Source: Sepiola atlantica (taxonomy: Eukaryota > Mollusca > Cephalopoda > Sepiida > Sepiolidae). From it: a stretch of 64,000 nucleotides of DNA. The stretch covers positions 47,128,200-47,192,199 of the forward strand of contig OY744531.1 of NCBI GenBank assembly GCA_963556195.1, given 5' to 3'. How positions within the stretch are numbered: the first letter of the stretch is position 1; each line of letters starts with the position of its first letter. Below, one piece after another: positions 1 through 12,649 of this stretch. Position numbers and translations under genes: made by a program. Under the pieces are notes generated by a model, which was not told the origin of the DNA, made no database searches, and saw nothing but the letters and a program-made list of their open reading frames with translations.

Positions 1-786
1 TTATGCGTTCGGTAAACTCAGTAATGTAAGTATTGACGCAGTTTATATTTCAATATTGTTAGTTTGTTAGTTTTTTAAGTTTTACACGAAGAAGGTTCAT
101 ATTTTGTGAAAACAGGGACTATAGTACTTTGGGTCTCAATTAATCTAATGTTCTAACATGAATAGGTTACATCAGTATTTAAAAGATCATAAGTATGTAA
201 TAACTGTTCTTTAAACTTAAATAAAATATGCATTGAATGTTTATTAAATATTAACTATTTCGTAATCAGCTCTGAGAAATCTACGATTTTTTGGAGGGGT
301 GATAGTGACCCTTCATGGTGGACCTATTTAATCCATATGATATAATCATGAAAAATTACTTGGAGAGGATTAAAAATTAAATATTTTTAGTATATATAGA
401 TAGAATATTTAGTAAGTAATTCACTTTAAGAACAAATAAACTTGTTGGTAGGCAATGTTTATTAGTTTGCGCTACAGGTATGTAACTATCCCGTAAATCA
501 ATAATAAGAATTTTGAAATTACATGGGAGTGAATTTTGAATTTACTGATGGGATCCTAGTAAGACATTGCATGATGATGCTAAGTCTGGGAAAACATGTA
601 TTTACGTATGCAACCGATGTACATTATGAGGACTCAGCCTAAAAACTTATTCCTGACAATATATTAGCATATAAGGGATAATTAATAGGGGTTACAATTA
701 ATGGTGAATCTTAGTTTACGGATGTAAATTATTGTTTTATACAGGTGTGTTGATATGTGCGAAATGAATGCGATCATACATGTATT

Positions 787-790
<4 letters not shown>
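1..790. other. AT-rich non-coding DNA
   Basis: No reading frame, repeat family or RNA signal recognised. Confidence 0.6.

Positions 791-841
<51 letters not shown>
791..841. repeat. (AT)n microsatellite
   Basis: Uninterrupted AT dinucleotide run of about 25 units. Confidence 0.97.
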
Positions 842-844
<3 letters not shown>

Positions 845-1390
845 AACCTGTAATTTCAAGTGAAATTTTCTACTATTAGGAATTTCAGTATAGATAGGTC
901 GTCATATGGGAGTTGAAGTCGAATCAACAAAATACACTTAGCGAGAAGGATGTCATATTTTAAAATATAAAATAAATAAGTTTTTAGGTGTGACTTCCAT
1001 TTTTATTTTTTTATTTTTAATTTTGAATTAAATAATGGTCTCGAGTGAAATAACTCGCGAAGTTTTCCAATGAATTGTGCCCCTTGTATTTTGGTCTCGG
1101 GATATGTTTTATTAAAATAGCAAATATTTAGTAGTTTTTCGTGAATTACATTGAACAAAAATAAATTAAATTAAATAATTTGATATTTAATCTTATTAAC
1201 TATCAAATTTACTTATATTTTCACTAAAAAATCAAATCAAAAATAATATCCATGACTAAACTATTTATCTTTCTGGAATTTAGATCATGTAAGTTCGCAT
1301 TTAAAGATCATTCTTCGAGACTGTTGTTTACATTAGTTGGCATTTGAAACTAACCGCATTTTCGTATGAAACTTTTACATGAATTGGACA

Positions 1391-1465
1391 TTTTTCTAAC
1401 AGGTATTATTTATCTTCATGATTAATATTATTAATCATGAAGATTAATAATACCTGTTAGAAAAA
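1391..1465. repeat. 36-bp inverted repeat (hairpin)
   Basis: Arms 1391-1426 and 1430-1465 are reverse complements with one mismatch and a 3-bp spacer. The outer ends read TTTTTCTAACAGGTATTATT and its complement. No obvious target duplication or coding content. It could be a foldback element tip, a transcribed hairpin or a local inverted duplication. Confidence 0.9.
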
Positions 1466-1596
1466 TTCATCAATTGCTTTTTTCACGGTCTTTGTGAGAA
1501 ATAGTTCCATTTTTGTTTAGGTTGCTTAGTTCGAATTGAGTTATAAGTGACCGTTTGAGGTGTACTTTAACATTTCGAAAGCATGTTTTATTAATT

Positions 1597-1608
1597 GGGG
1601 GGGGGGGG
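1597..1608. repeat. G12 homopolymer
   Basis: Twelve consecutive G in an otherwise AT-rich context; the only long poly-G run I noticed in the window. Confidence 0.9.
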
Positions 1609-3101
1609 CAGATGTTCATGGATCTTTGCTACCATTCTTCATGTGCGTTTTCTTCATAGATTCCGGCATGCCCTTATTTTCTGTCAATACTTCTTAAACT
1701 GTTCCCATCTTCTTTCCTTCTGGCTTTGGAATAATATAATTTTATATGAATTAACTATTGCTCTGCTGATCAGCAATGTTAACTAAATACTATACATTTC
1801 TCTTGACTTTTCTAAGAACTTCGACTGAAGTAAAATGAAATAAAAAGTTCAATATATATATAATTAATTATACATGTTTATTTTTAGCTACATACTTATA
1901 AGTTTCAGCATTACGGGAATCGTCAGTGTAGAAAATAATTATTCACACCTGTCGCCGGAACACGCGTTATAAATTTTAAACTTGTATTACAACGTATTTT
2001 CCCTCACGGCCAATGTAAACAACTCGGTAAATCAGCGAGAGATTAATCTTTTTAAAAGGCAGCCGCCGTAGAGAGCTCGACTTTTGAAAGGAATATTGCA
2101 TTGTAGCCACGATGACAGCTGTGTTAATACTAACGGTACAGAACCCAGCCTTGTTTTGGGGGTGACAAAGTATATCTATATATGCATTCATATCTGTCCT
2201 AACTAATATACAAACATATAACGTACGTATATAAATAACCGTGAGTCAACATATACATGAATCAATCAAAACTTATTTAGTTATTTCAAGGTGTTTATTC
2301 AGAAATACTACAACGGCAAGAAATACAAGATCTACTGATTTCTCTATGGTAACTGAGACCAAAAAAAATGCAAATTAACAATTAAATGATATAAATTTAA
2401 AATCGATAAAATAAGATAACGGAATTTTCTTGGATGTAGTTTTAATAATTCATTTTTAATTGATCACTTGTTTAGTTGTCGAAGAATTTAGGTAATTCTG
2501 TTTTTTCACACCAACTTAGAACAGTTCAGCGGTATGCGGGTCTAGCTTTGACCAAAACATATCTGCAAATGTGTAGCCAAATAGCATTTCTGAAATAAAA
2601 TATTTCATTTGTTTGTATTATTTTGATTATTCTTGGATGTTATTCTTACAACGTTTCGGAAGATGTAACCTCCAACTTTCTTAGAGCGTGTCTTGTCTAA
2701 CACGATACTATTTCAATCAAACTAGGAAATCTCTGCAGAATGTTGAATGGAACTCGTTATTAAGTCTACGGGGGTAGCTTGATCTCGTTCCGCCAAACAT
2801 GACCAGCGGTAAGTCTTTAGTAATTTGTAATTGTATTTTTTTATTTCAGTAACACAGATGGTTTAATTTCAACCTCCAGCCAACTGTCACTTATTATTAA
2901 TTATTATTAATTATTATATCATTATAAATTAACAGTTATATCCGTTACGCTATAGATCTTAAATGGCATCCAAGATGGGAACAGTAATCCGAATAATCCA
3001 TATAATATAAATGACTCTATTCATTATTGAGCACTTTGACATTAATAAAAAAAATGATCCACTGGGTATAACACTGTGGACGTAGCATTTTTATGGATAA
3101 T

Positions 3102-3120
3102 TCTCTCTCTCTCCCTCTCT

Positions 3121-3200
<80 letters not shown>

Positions 3201-3221
3201 ATATATATATATATATATATA
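3102..3221. repeat. Compound (CT)n-(AT)n microsatellite
   Basis: CT tract with a few interruptions running directly into an AT tract. Minus-strand ORFs here are poly Tyr-Ile and Arg-Glu translations. Confidence 0.97.
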
Positions 3222-3990
3222 CATATCAGGGTGATTACGAAAGGGAACACATGTTTTATCTTTCATGATTAACAGATACGAGAGAAAGAAAAATGTGTCA
3301 GCCGACCAGTTTCGCCCACACTTAACGAGGGCTGTATCGTGTCGTTTTTAAATGTGAAAATATAGAGAAAAGAAAGAAAAAATAAAATTTATATTTAAAA
3401 CAAGAAGAGTGTTATGTTACTTACAATGGGAAGGGTGTCTTCGAGACTAATCCACCTCAACCCTAATAGACGCCTCTTATGTTTACAGAGGGAGGGTCGT
3501 TTCAGACGTAAGTGAAGAATCTCCAAGATTTTAAGGTGGAAAATTGAATCAGCACGACTCAACATGGTAAATGAATCAATGCTGAAGTTCATGCGCAGGT
3601 TTCTAATCAAATGGTCGGTTATAGAAGATCCCTTATGTTCTTTTTAGAACGTCTGTTTATCGGAAGGTGCATTCCTAATTTTACAAGGAATGTGTCGATG
3701 TACTCTGTTGTCCAATCTCAACGTCGTCCTATACACGTAGTTGGTACTGCAACTACATTGATAATGATAAATCAAATTACTTTTGTGGTGGGGGTGCAAC
3801 GTCTTTTAGAGAGGACGTCAACAAGGCTTTTGTACAGAACAAAACACGCACGTTCGAAGCAAAATAGCAATTTCCCACTGCTGAGCTGATTTGTTTGGCG
3901 AACTTCTTACTTACTGTACATAACCAATACAAACGAATATAAATCGGACATTTAGTCACCGTATTTGGTTTTATTTCAGAAAAATGGGCT
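3222..3990. other. Non-coding DNA with unsupported ORFs
   Basis: A plus ORF of 92 codons (3611-3889) and a minus ORF of 71 codons (3395-3610) show no known domain. The minus ORF runs into a good 5' splice-donor sequence (GTAAGT, complement at about 3418-3425), so a short 5' exon is conceivable but unproved. Confidence 0.3.
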
Positions 3991-3993
3991 ATA

Positions 3994-4086
<93 letters not shown>
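3991..4086. repeat. (AT)n microsatellite
   Basis: Long AT tract with three GT variants near 4039, 4049 and the start. Confidence 0.97.
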
Positions 4087-5370
<1,284 letters not shown>

Positions 5371-5648
5371 GGTGTACTAAAAGCGAACATTTAGGAAAAG
5401 TAAAACCTATTGTGAAGAGTATATAGCTCAACTTTTATTTTATTTTTTCAAATTTTAAATCTTGGCCTTTGCCAACTTATCTATCCCAGCGACTTCCTCT
5501 GATGATAAGATTTTGATCATTGAAAAGCCTGGCTTAAGGAAAATTTAACTTGAATAAATTGCCTTTTTTGCGGAATATACCTTGCTCTGAGCAATTGAAT
5601 TGAATTATCATTTGGCTTTTGCTTCTCTAATTCCTTTCCATTCTTCTT

Positions 5649-5651
<3 letters not shown>

Positions 5652-5722
<71 letters not shown>
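5652..5722. repeat. (AT)n microsatellite
   Basis: About 35 AT units preceded by a short pyrimidine stretch. Confidence 0.97.
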
Positions 5723-5724
<2 letters not shown>

Positions 5725-8670
5725 CACTTCATTCAAAATTGTTCATTTGCCTTTTGGTAACAAGCAAAGTGTTAAATCTGCACTTTCTAGTTTTGTCCTC
5801 GCTCAGTGTAGGAGACGTCTTTCTAAACTTGGGCAATTTTACTTTTCTCTAATTTAAAGGGCCTTTTTAAGAGGAGCTGGATGTTCTGAAATATTAAAAA
5901 CCGGCATTGTGATTTAGTCTGCTTTTGTGGAGAAACAGGTTAATCGGAACACTTAAATGAAAATGAATCAAAATTAACTAATACTTGAATAAACAAATAA
6001 TAGAAAACTTACATATCTTTAACATACTATGTAGTGATTTTAAAGAGGTATTTGATAAGTTTCCTTAATTCAAGTTCCTTTTAAGTGGCACTTGAATAAT
6101 GGCAGAACGGGAAAAACTTAATCATTTTGAACTATCAACTCGACTTATGTCATATATCAGATGAATTTGGTATCCATGTTTTATTTTTTTATCCATGCTT
6201 AATAGAATAATAGATACGACTGTTTTTGTATATTTAATAAAACAGTATACAATCACTAATACTAATAATGATAATGAGTGAAATGATAAAATTCTTATTT
6301 TCATGAATAAGTTTGATTTTCATCAATAGACGCGACGAAAATGTGACTCGTAAGGTCACCCATTGAGCTCAGGTTAAATTGTCTGAATCAAGAAAACGTA
6401 AGCTTGCAAAGCCGATGAAATCATAAAATATAAACGGATCAATAATATCCGCCCCTTTCTGCTCACCTTCCGCCATAGTATCTCTTTTCCTCCAAATGGA
6501 ACGGGTTAAGTGGTATTACTACTTGTCGTTATATTTCATTTAGTTTATTATTGGCTATTCATATTTATTTATTATTTACTGTCTTTATTTCCTTCGAATT
6601 TTATTATACTGGGAGAGAGGGTGACGTAAGTGAGAGTGGTAAATAGTGTAAACATAAGAGCGATTGGGTCAAACAACATACAGTAAAAGAGGTTATGAGT
6701 GGCAGGTGGTAGTATTGTACAACAATGGGTTACTTGCTCATTAATTGCAAATTACGGCTAAATAGACCACTCAAGACGGAAATGTTTTCTTACATAACTG
6801 AATCTTGACACCGAGAAATATTTTAGTAGGTGTTGAGAAATTGCATCGAAACATTAAAACACTGTTAATATTTATATATTTGTAATACACTTGACAATAT
6901 GGTGTAAATTTCGTTGGCATGGTGACATAGTTTTGGTTACAGCGATACACCAACTTTCCTTTATATATTGATGCTTATGAATTTGTTTCAAGTATCTAGT
7001 TTTATGTACTTTCTAGATAAAAATGTTTCCTATAGTCAAATTCCGCTTCTTTGCAAGCTTACCTAAACATAAACCTCTTATAAAATGTGATGCAACTTTA
7101 CGTTGCCGTTCTCATCGAAGCTTATTTATATACATTTATTTACTCATGGGTACTTATCTCGTGTTTATCTCTCATCGTTTCCGAGTCTCTTGTGATTTGC
7201 CTATCTTTTACTTTGCATAATTGGTTCCTACGGTAATATTCTCGTTCGCCATTGATAGCAATGACATGTCTCTGTAGACTTTCTCTCGTAAGCATTTCTT
7301 AAGACCTTTCATCCTAAGTTCATTCGATTTGTCAGAAGAAATGTGCGTAAATTTGTTCGCCTCAAAAGTATGCCGCCCTCTTTAACGGATAACCTAATTC
7401 GCTATTTGTTTTCCAATTAGAAGTTATGCGGTGGTTTTGGCGGATCAAATGTTTGCCTTCTTAGCTCTGTATTGTAAGATACTGAGTTCTCTCGATAAAC
7501 ATTATACGTTCACTCCGATGCGATTAGAGATAAGTACAACATGCGATAGAACTCACTTTGAAAACCTTTGTCAAACTCAAAACCCCACTGAAAGATCAGT
7601 TGAAATTGCATTTGAAGTTAAAAAAATAAACATATTTCACACTTTGCGAGCAAAGTATATTATTTTCTCGAAAATGTCTATAAACTACTTTTAATAAATG
7701 TGCAATAGTCGCCAATTATTCGTGACAAGTTTCTTTTAACTTATTTCCGAAATGTTAAATTAGAAAATGATATATTGCAACATTAGACTTTCTGCCCTTG
7801 CATGGAAATTCTAAAAGCGTTATATTAATAGTTCGCTTATAGCCGCACATGTACGTTTACCACAGATGTTAGTGTTGCACTCTACTAGAACAGCAATGTC
7901 CTCACAATGAGACTTTTGTCATCGTGTGTTAATCATTAATGAACTAAGAAAAACCTTAAAACCAAACATATAATAATTTTACGTTTTTTTTCTTTGTGTG
8001 TCTTGTGCAAACTTACAATAAAACAAGTTATAGAAAGTGTTTAAGAATAAAGAAATGAAAAAGGTAGTTTGATAACATACTGGCATGTCCTTATATTACA
8101 ACGTTTTATCTGACGCTATTAAGGCATACCAAAGTGAGATGCGGTTATTTTAAAACACACATATGTATGTGCTATAATATAAATTTAGTAAATATCATGC
8201 TTATATACTGAACTCTTTAAAGGAATGTGATTGAGTTATTTTTTTATACTTCTTCGTTGAAGTTACATAGTTTAATCTTAATTCTACGTGTGATTGCGTA
8301 TTATTATAATGTATATTTTAATGAAGATTAAATAATGGAAGGGCATTGACCCGTTGAATAGTCACAAAATAAATTCATTTAATGTAAAAGATTTCCCCGG
8401 CTGCTGTAGTTGCATTGTAAATTCCTAAAACAATTATATCGTATGTATATGCAGACTTGATATGAAGAATATCTGCAAATCCTTTCCTTAGAAAAATTAA
8501 GTACTTTACTGATCTATATAAAACTATGCCTCTAAATCGTAACAGGTAATAGTGCTCAATCAATGATAAGCTGTCTTATCAATATGCCAGCCTTTGTTAG
8601 ATAACAGTATACCTCCAATAGTGAATGTTATGCAAACATTCTTTTTTTTTTTATTCTTCTTTAGGATATG
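5723..8670. other. AT-rich non-coding DNA
   Basis: Several 60-87 codon ORFs occur (for example 7023-7220 and 7431-7694 plus). None has a recognisable motif or flanking splice or initiation signals I can support. I see no repeat family here. Confidence 0.5.
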
Positions 8671-8671
8671 A

Positions 8672-8714
<43 letters not shown>

Positions 8715-8854
8715 TATGTATACATAAATACATATATATACACATATATATATGCATATATATATATATATATATGTATATATAAATATATATATATGTA
8801 TATATATACATATATATAGAGATATATACACATATATATATACATACTTATATC

Positions 8855-8898
<44 letters not shown>

Positions 8899-8935
8899 GG
8901 TATACATACACACCGATATATATATATATATATGT
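8672..8935. repeat. Imperfect (AT)n/(ACATAT)n microsatellite
   Basis: About 260 bp of TATA with regularly spaced C or G variants (TACATATA, TGTATATA). Four overlapping ORFs here are all Tyr-Ile-rich artefacts. Confidence 0.95.
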
Positions 8936-9892
8936 AATTATTTTATATTTATACAGGCATGTACATAATCTGGGACACTGGTATTTCGATGTTATCGATC
9001 AACAGCTGTTAGAAACAGAGATCTTTTCAGCCAGAAGGAACATTTGATTCTTCCCTCAGATCATATTTGGAAATAATGAAATGGAAAAAGAAAAGAACAG
9101 AAATAAAAAAGGATTTCAAATTAAAAATTTAAAATTTAAAATTTAAAATTGAAAAGTAACGTAGCCAGATTTGAAAGGGTTTAAAATTCAAATATAATAT
9201 AAAATCATGTCGAGAATGGAAAAGGGGGACACTGGCATAATTCTAAGGCTGTTACTGTCTGGATATGTGGTAACAGTTCCTTAGCGCGTCGACATTATGC
9301 GGGATGTGGAATTGTAAAGGAAGACACAGTCTTCAGTCTGGCTTTATTCTAGGGGGAGTCTTATGTCATTTAGATATACTCGTGTTGATTTTTATTTTTA
9401 TCTTTTTATTTGTGTTTTACGTTTATAATTCTTTATTATATTTTTAACTTTATATTTGATTATTATACATTTATGTCAAGGACACCTAATTGTAAACGGC
9501 AATGATATAATAATTGTGATTACAACAAGAAAAGTAAATACAATTAACCAAAATAAACTAAAAATGTACTAACGTTTATTAACACAATATAAGGATGGCA
9601 ATAACAACAACAATAATAATCATGATGATAATTATAATTATCATAATAACAATGATAGTAATAATAATAGTATTTATCATCATAATAAGGAATAAGCTAT
9701 GAATTAAAACAAGTAATGATAATAACTAAATAAAATAGAGAGGGTAACGAAAAGATTATAGTAATGGCAATAATAATAATGATGAAAAGTAAGTTCTATG
9801 GATGAATAAAGGTATAAATGAGAAGGTTACGCAATTAATACTACTTATAGTAGCGACACTTGTAAAGGATTTACCTATTGTGCCACATTAGT
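8936..9892. other. AT-rich non-coding DNA
   Basis: Contains short runs of ATTTAAA near 9117-9150 and many AAT/ATA triplets from 9597 onward. No gene seen. Confidence 0.55.

Positions 9893-9970
<78 letters not shown>
9893..9970. repeat. (TAA)n microsatellite
   Basis: About 26 uninterrupted TAA units. The neighbouring EnSpm-like element is inserted at a TAA triplet about 100 bp downstream. Confidence 0.97.
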
Positions 9971-9972
<2 letters not shown>

Positions 9973-10072
9973 TCATGCTCATTATGATAATACTAGTCAT
10001 AATAATAATAACATATTAAGAATAATTCGCAATTAGAAATAATATTCACGGTGATAATAATCACATTAATAA

Positions 10073-10180
10073 CACTGGTCAACACAATATTTTTGGCAGG
10101 CAAAGTAAGACTGGTTTCTGGGGTTTTCAAGGGCGCTGAATCCGAATCTGACATTAGTTTTTTCAAATTGGCTCTAGTTT
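10073..10180. repeat. Terminal inverted repeat of EnSpm-like element, left
   Basis: Starts CACTGGTCAACA and pairs with 12529-12646. Shared blocks include TTTCTGGGGTTTT, a CGCTGA core, CGAAT, and CTAGTTT at the inner end. The arms differ by substitutions and by a length difference in an A/T-rich part. Confidence 0.85.
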
Positions 10181-10539
10181 TTTAGTTATCACAGGGGGGT
10201 CGTTTGTCTGAAATCAGCCATTCGCGACCATAACTAAACGTACAAAAAACGGCTAAATAGTGCATAAATGTCAGATATTGATTTTTATGATGATCTTAAA
10301 CCACAAAGACAGTGTAAAATCTCAATCTAACAAGTTAAGTTAGATATAACATCATTTCATTTATCCTATAACTGAACACTTTTCATAGATTTCGAGGATA
10401 TACAAAAAATTTGCAAAAAATTTGCTGAATTTTAATTCTCCAAGTGAAAAAAACATTTACATAATCAGTTATATATCATAAATTAATGCAAAGCATTATA
10501 CACTAGATTCTTAGTTACAATGAACACACAAAACAATAT

Positions 10540-10545
10540 TTTATT
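10540..10545 (-). terminator. Polyadenylation signal of the transposase gene
   Basis: AATAAA on the minus strand about 8 nt past the TAG stop codon. The close spacing fits a compact transposon gene. Confidence 0.5.
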
Positions 10546-10552
10546 CACAAAA

Positions 10553-12247
10553 CTAAAATTGACGTTTATACAATTTTCGCTTGTGAGCAACTTTTGGGCA
10601 GTCTCTCAAAAGGTTCCAGCAGTAGTCTGCCATCATGTGCTCATCCCATTTGCCTTGATACCTCTCTTCCATTGTTTTGATGTCTTGATGGAATCTCTCT
10701 CCCTGCTCCTCACTGTAATCACCAAGATTACCAGGAAATCTGTCGAGGTGGCTAAACAAGAAATGAACTTTAATGCTCATTTTTGCCCCTAGTTTTCCGT
10801 ATGCAGTAAGCATCTTACGGACCAATTGCTTGTAATTGTCAGCTTTGTGATTTCCCAAAAAATTTGTCACTACATCTGTGAAGGACACCCAAGCATTTAA
10901 CTCAACCGTGTTCATATGATTAGTGAAGTCAGAATCCCTCATGAGCGTTCGAATCTGAGGTCCATCGAAGATGCCACCTTTAGCTTTTTCGATGGAAAGA
11001 CCTGGAAATTGCCTGCATATGTACTTGAAGCAATCCCCATCCTTGTTCAACGCCTTAACAAACTGCTTCATGAGCCCTAGTTTTATGTGCAATGGAGGGA
11101 AGATGATTCTATCCCTGGGTACCAAAGGCTCATTGATGACGTTGGCTGTGCCGACTTCGAGACTTTCTCGTTCTGGCCAGTTCTCCCTTCTCCAGTGCTG
11201 GATTCTTGCTCTGCTATCCCACAAACAAAGAAAGCAGGGATACTTTGTGTACCCACTTTGCTGACCAAGCAGAAAATTCACCATTTTCAAGTCCACACAA
11301 ATCAGCCATTTATGAGTGTTGTAATTCAGCTTTTCAAGAACAAATTTGATAGCATCATACTCTTCTTTCATCTTGGTATAATGGCCAATTGGTACATGAG
11401 CAAACTTATTGCCATTGTGCAAAAGTACAATTTTTAGACTTGCTTTCGAGCTATCTATGAAGAGACGCCAATCTGCTGGGTCATATGATGAGATCCCCAT
11501 GCAGTTAAGAAGTGCAGAAACGTCATTACAAAAGACCAGGTCGTCTTCTTTAGAAAAGAAACGAAGCAAGCTGCCTTCCCTTGTCCTATAGTATGTTACT
11601 TTTGTGCCAGAATCAAGAATGTTTTTCTCTTGGAGTCGTGATGCAAGAACTTCAGACTGCTCCTTCGACAAACAAAGGTCTCGAACTAGGTCATTAAGTT
11701 CAGATTGATTGAAAAGCTGAGGGCCATTTGAGGGTTCTTCATAGTCACTACAGCTATCATCACTTGATATTGAAAGATCAGCTGGAATCTCTTCGGTTTC
11801 ATCGATTTTAGGCAAACTGGTGAAAACAGGCACAGGTACATCCTCAGAGTGCGCAACAGGACGGATAGCAGAATCCAGGCTCGGATACTGCCAATTTGCT
11901 TTCTTGTGCTTGTTAAACCCCGTCATGTCATTGAGACAGAAGTAGCAGTCATCAAAATGATTGTTGGGCTCTCTCCACACCATTGGTACAGCAAACTTCA
12001 ACTTCAGCTTACCGTTGGTCCAACCGCGGAGACTTTCTACACAGGTTTTGCACACCATATGTGGGGCCCAAGACTTGTCTTGGTCACCAAGTATCATATC
12101 GAAGTATGCTTTGTACGCCCTCTTGACAAAGTCTGTAATATTCCTCTTTTGTTGTGCCATCATATACTGTCCACAGATGTAACTAAAGACATCCGGTTCA
12201 TATCTGCAACATCTTCTAGAAGAACTCATTTTCTCTCTGGAACTCAT
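10553..12247 (-). CDS. EnSpm/CACTA-like transposase
   Basis: Likely transposase that cuts and reinserts the surrounding element in the nucleus. The ORF is open for 573 codons from an ATG at 12274. I prefer the tenth codon (12247): a strong splice acceptor (TTTTTAATTCCACAG) ends just before it, so the first codons probably lie in a 5' UTR intron. In 573-residue numbering, a cysteine-rich N-terminus comes first (C22, C23, C34, C75, C78, then C110/C113), which could bind zinc. An acidic Ser/Asp/Glu linker follows at about 157-182. A DDE-like core then shows D274 (LFIDSSK), D328 (ICVDLKM), a CxxC at 347-350 (YPCFLCLW), H396 (PPLHIKLG) and an acidic cluster at 522-526 (SEEQGERFH). Similar proteins of this length occur in many copies in animal genomes, usually called uncharacterized. 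No internal stop or frameshift. The exact catalytic Glu is inferred, not shown. Confidence 0.85.
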   Translation of the reverse strand: MSSREKMSSSRRCCRYEPDVFSYICGQYMMAQQKRNITDFVKRAYKAYFDMILGDQDKSWAPHMVCKTCVESLRGWTNGKLKLKFAVPMVWREPNNHFDDCYFCLNDMTGFNKHKKANWQYPSLDSAIRPVAHSEDVPVPVFTSLPKIDETEEIPADLSISSDDSCSDYEEPSNGPQLFNQSELNDLVRDLCLSKEQSEVLASRLQEKNILDSGTKVTYYRTREGSLLRFFSKEDDLVFCNDVSALLNCMGISSYDPADWRLFIDSSKASLKIVLLHNGNKFAHVPIGHYTKMKEEYDAIKFVLEKLNYNTHKWLICVDLKMVNFLLGQQSGYTKYPCFLCLWDSRARIQHWRRENWPERESLEVGTANVINEPLVPRDRIIFPPLHIKLGLMKQFVKALNKDGDCFKYICRQFPGLSIEKAKGGIFDGPQIRTLMRDSDFTNHMNTVELNAWVSFTDVVTNFLGNHKADNYKQLVRKMLTAYGKLGAKMSIKVHFLFSHLDRFPGNLGDYSEEQGERFHQDIKTMEERYQGKWDEHMMADYCWNLLRDCPKVAHKRKLYKRQF

Positions 12248-12381
12248 TTTCAACTGTGGAATTAAAAAGAACATTCTTAATTACTGTTTAATTTATACTG
12301 CAACTATATTTATGGAACATGTTATTAAGTAATTACAGTATATAATTATATAAAAATTCTCCCTATATAAATAATTATATA

Positions 12382-12491
12382 AAAATTCTCCCTGAAATAC
12401 TTCAATATATACATAATCATTATAATGATTCAATAATATCAGAAAATTATTATTTACTGCTTCTATATTGAAGTATTTCAGGTAGAATTTT
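12382..12491. repeat. Subterminal hairpin inside the EnSpm-like element
   Basis: Arms 12382-12409 and 12464-12491 are 28 bp long and complementary with one mismatch. A 23-bp direct repeat (12342-12364 and 12371-12393, reading ATAATTATATAAAAATTCTC and on) overlaps the left arm. It lies upstream of the transposase gene, between the gene and the right end. Possible roles are transposase subterminal binding or control of the promoter; neither is shown. Confidence 0.85.
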
Positions 12492-12528
12492 AGCAGTTTA
12501 GGCTTATTTGGGGCTATCAGTATCTTCT

Positions 12529-12646
12529 AAACTAGAACCAATCTGGCAAAACCAATGTTATATTCGTAATCAGCGACCTTCAAAACCCCAGAAAACACTC
12601 CTAGATGGTCTGCCAAAGAAAAAAAAGAAAAATTTGTTGACCAGTG
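12529..12646. repeat. Terminal inverted repeat of EnSpm-like element, right
   Basis: Reverse complement begins CACTGGTCAACA and matches 10073-10180 with substitutions. It is about 10 bp longer than the left arm. Confidence 0.85.
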
Positions 12647-12649
12647 TAA

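Larger units (their letters stand above)
842..3101. other. AT-rich non-coding DNA
   Basis: No coding region supported. The 63- and 71-codon ORFs here (1595-1786 plus, 1976-2191 minus) have no recognisable domain. The stretch contains a hairpin and a G12 run, listed separately, and a short ATTATTA run near 2890-2930. Confidence 0.55.
10073..12646 (-). mobile_element. Complete EnSpm/CACTA-like DNA transposon
   Basis: This 2574-bp unit carries one transposase gene on the minus strand. Both ends read CACTGGTCAACA inward, perfect over the first 12 bp. Similarity continues imperfectly for about 110 bp, including a shared TTTCTGGGGTTTT block and CTAGTTT. The triplet TAA lies immediately outside both ends (10070-10072 and 12647-12649), a 3-bp target-site duplication. 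CACTG tips and a 2-3 bp duplication are typical of the EnSpm/CACTA (CMC) group. The surrounding DNA is TAA-rich, so chance identity of the 3-bp flank is possible. The boundaries are directly visible; the superfamily assignment is inference from tips plus protein layout. Confidence 0.8.

Noticed and set aside
5600..8563. Several 60-87 codon ORFs as small host genes
   Set aside because: No homology recognised, no supporting splice or polyadenylation context, and such lengths arise by chance in AT-rich DNA.
10971..12265. Plus-strand ORFs of 60-138 codons across the transposase gene
   Set aside because: Antisense shadows of the intact minus-strand frame; no domain.
10073..12646. Assignment to PIF/Harbinger because of a 3-bp TAA (TWA) duplication
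   Set aside because: The CACTG tips and a CxxC-containing core fit EnSpm/CACTA better; a Harbinger-type helix-turn-helix partner protein is not present. Kept as a minor alternative.
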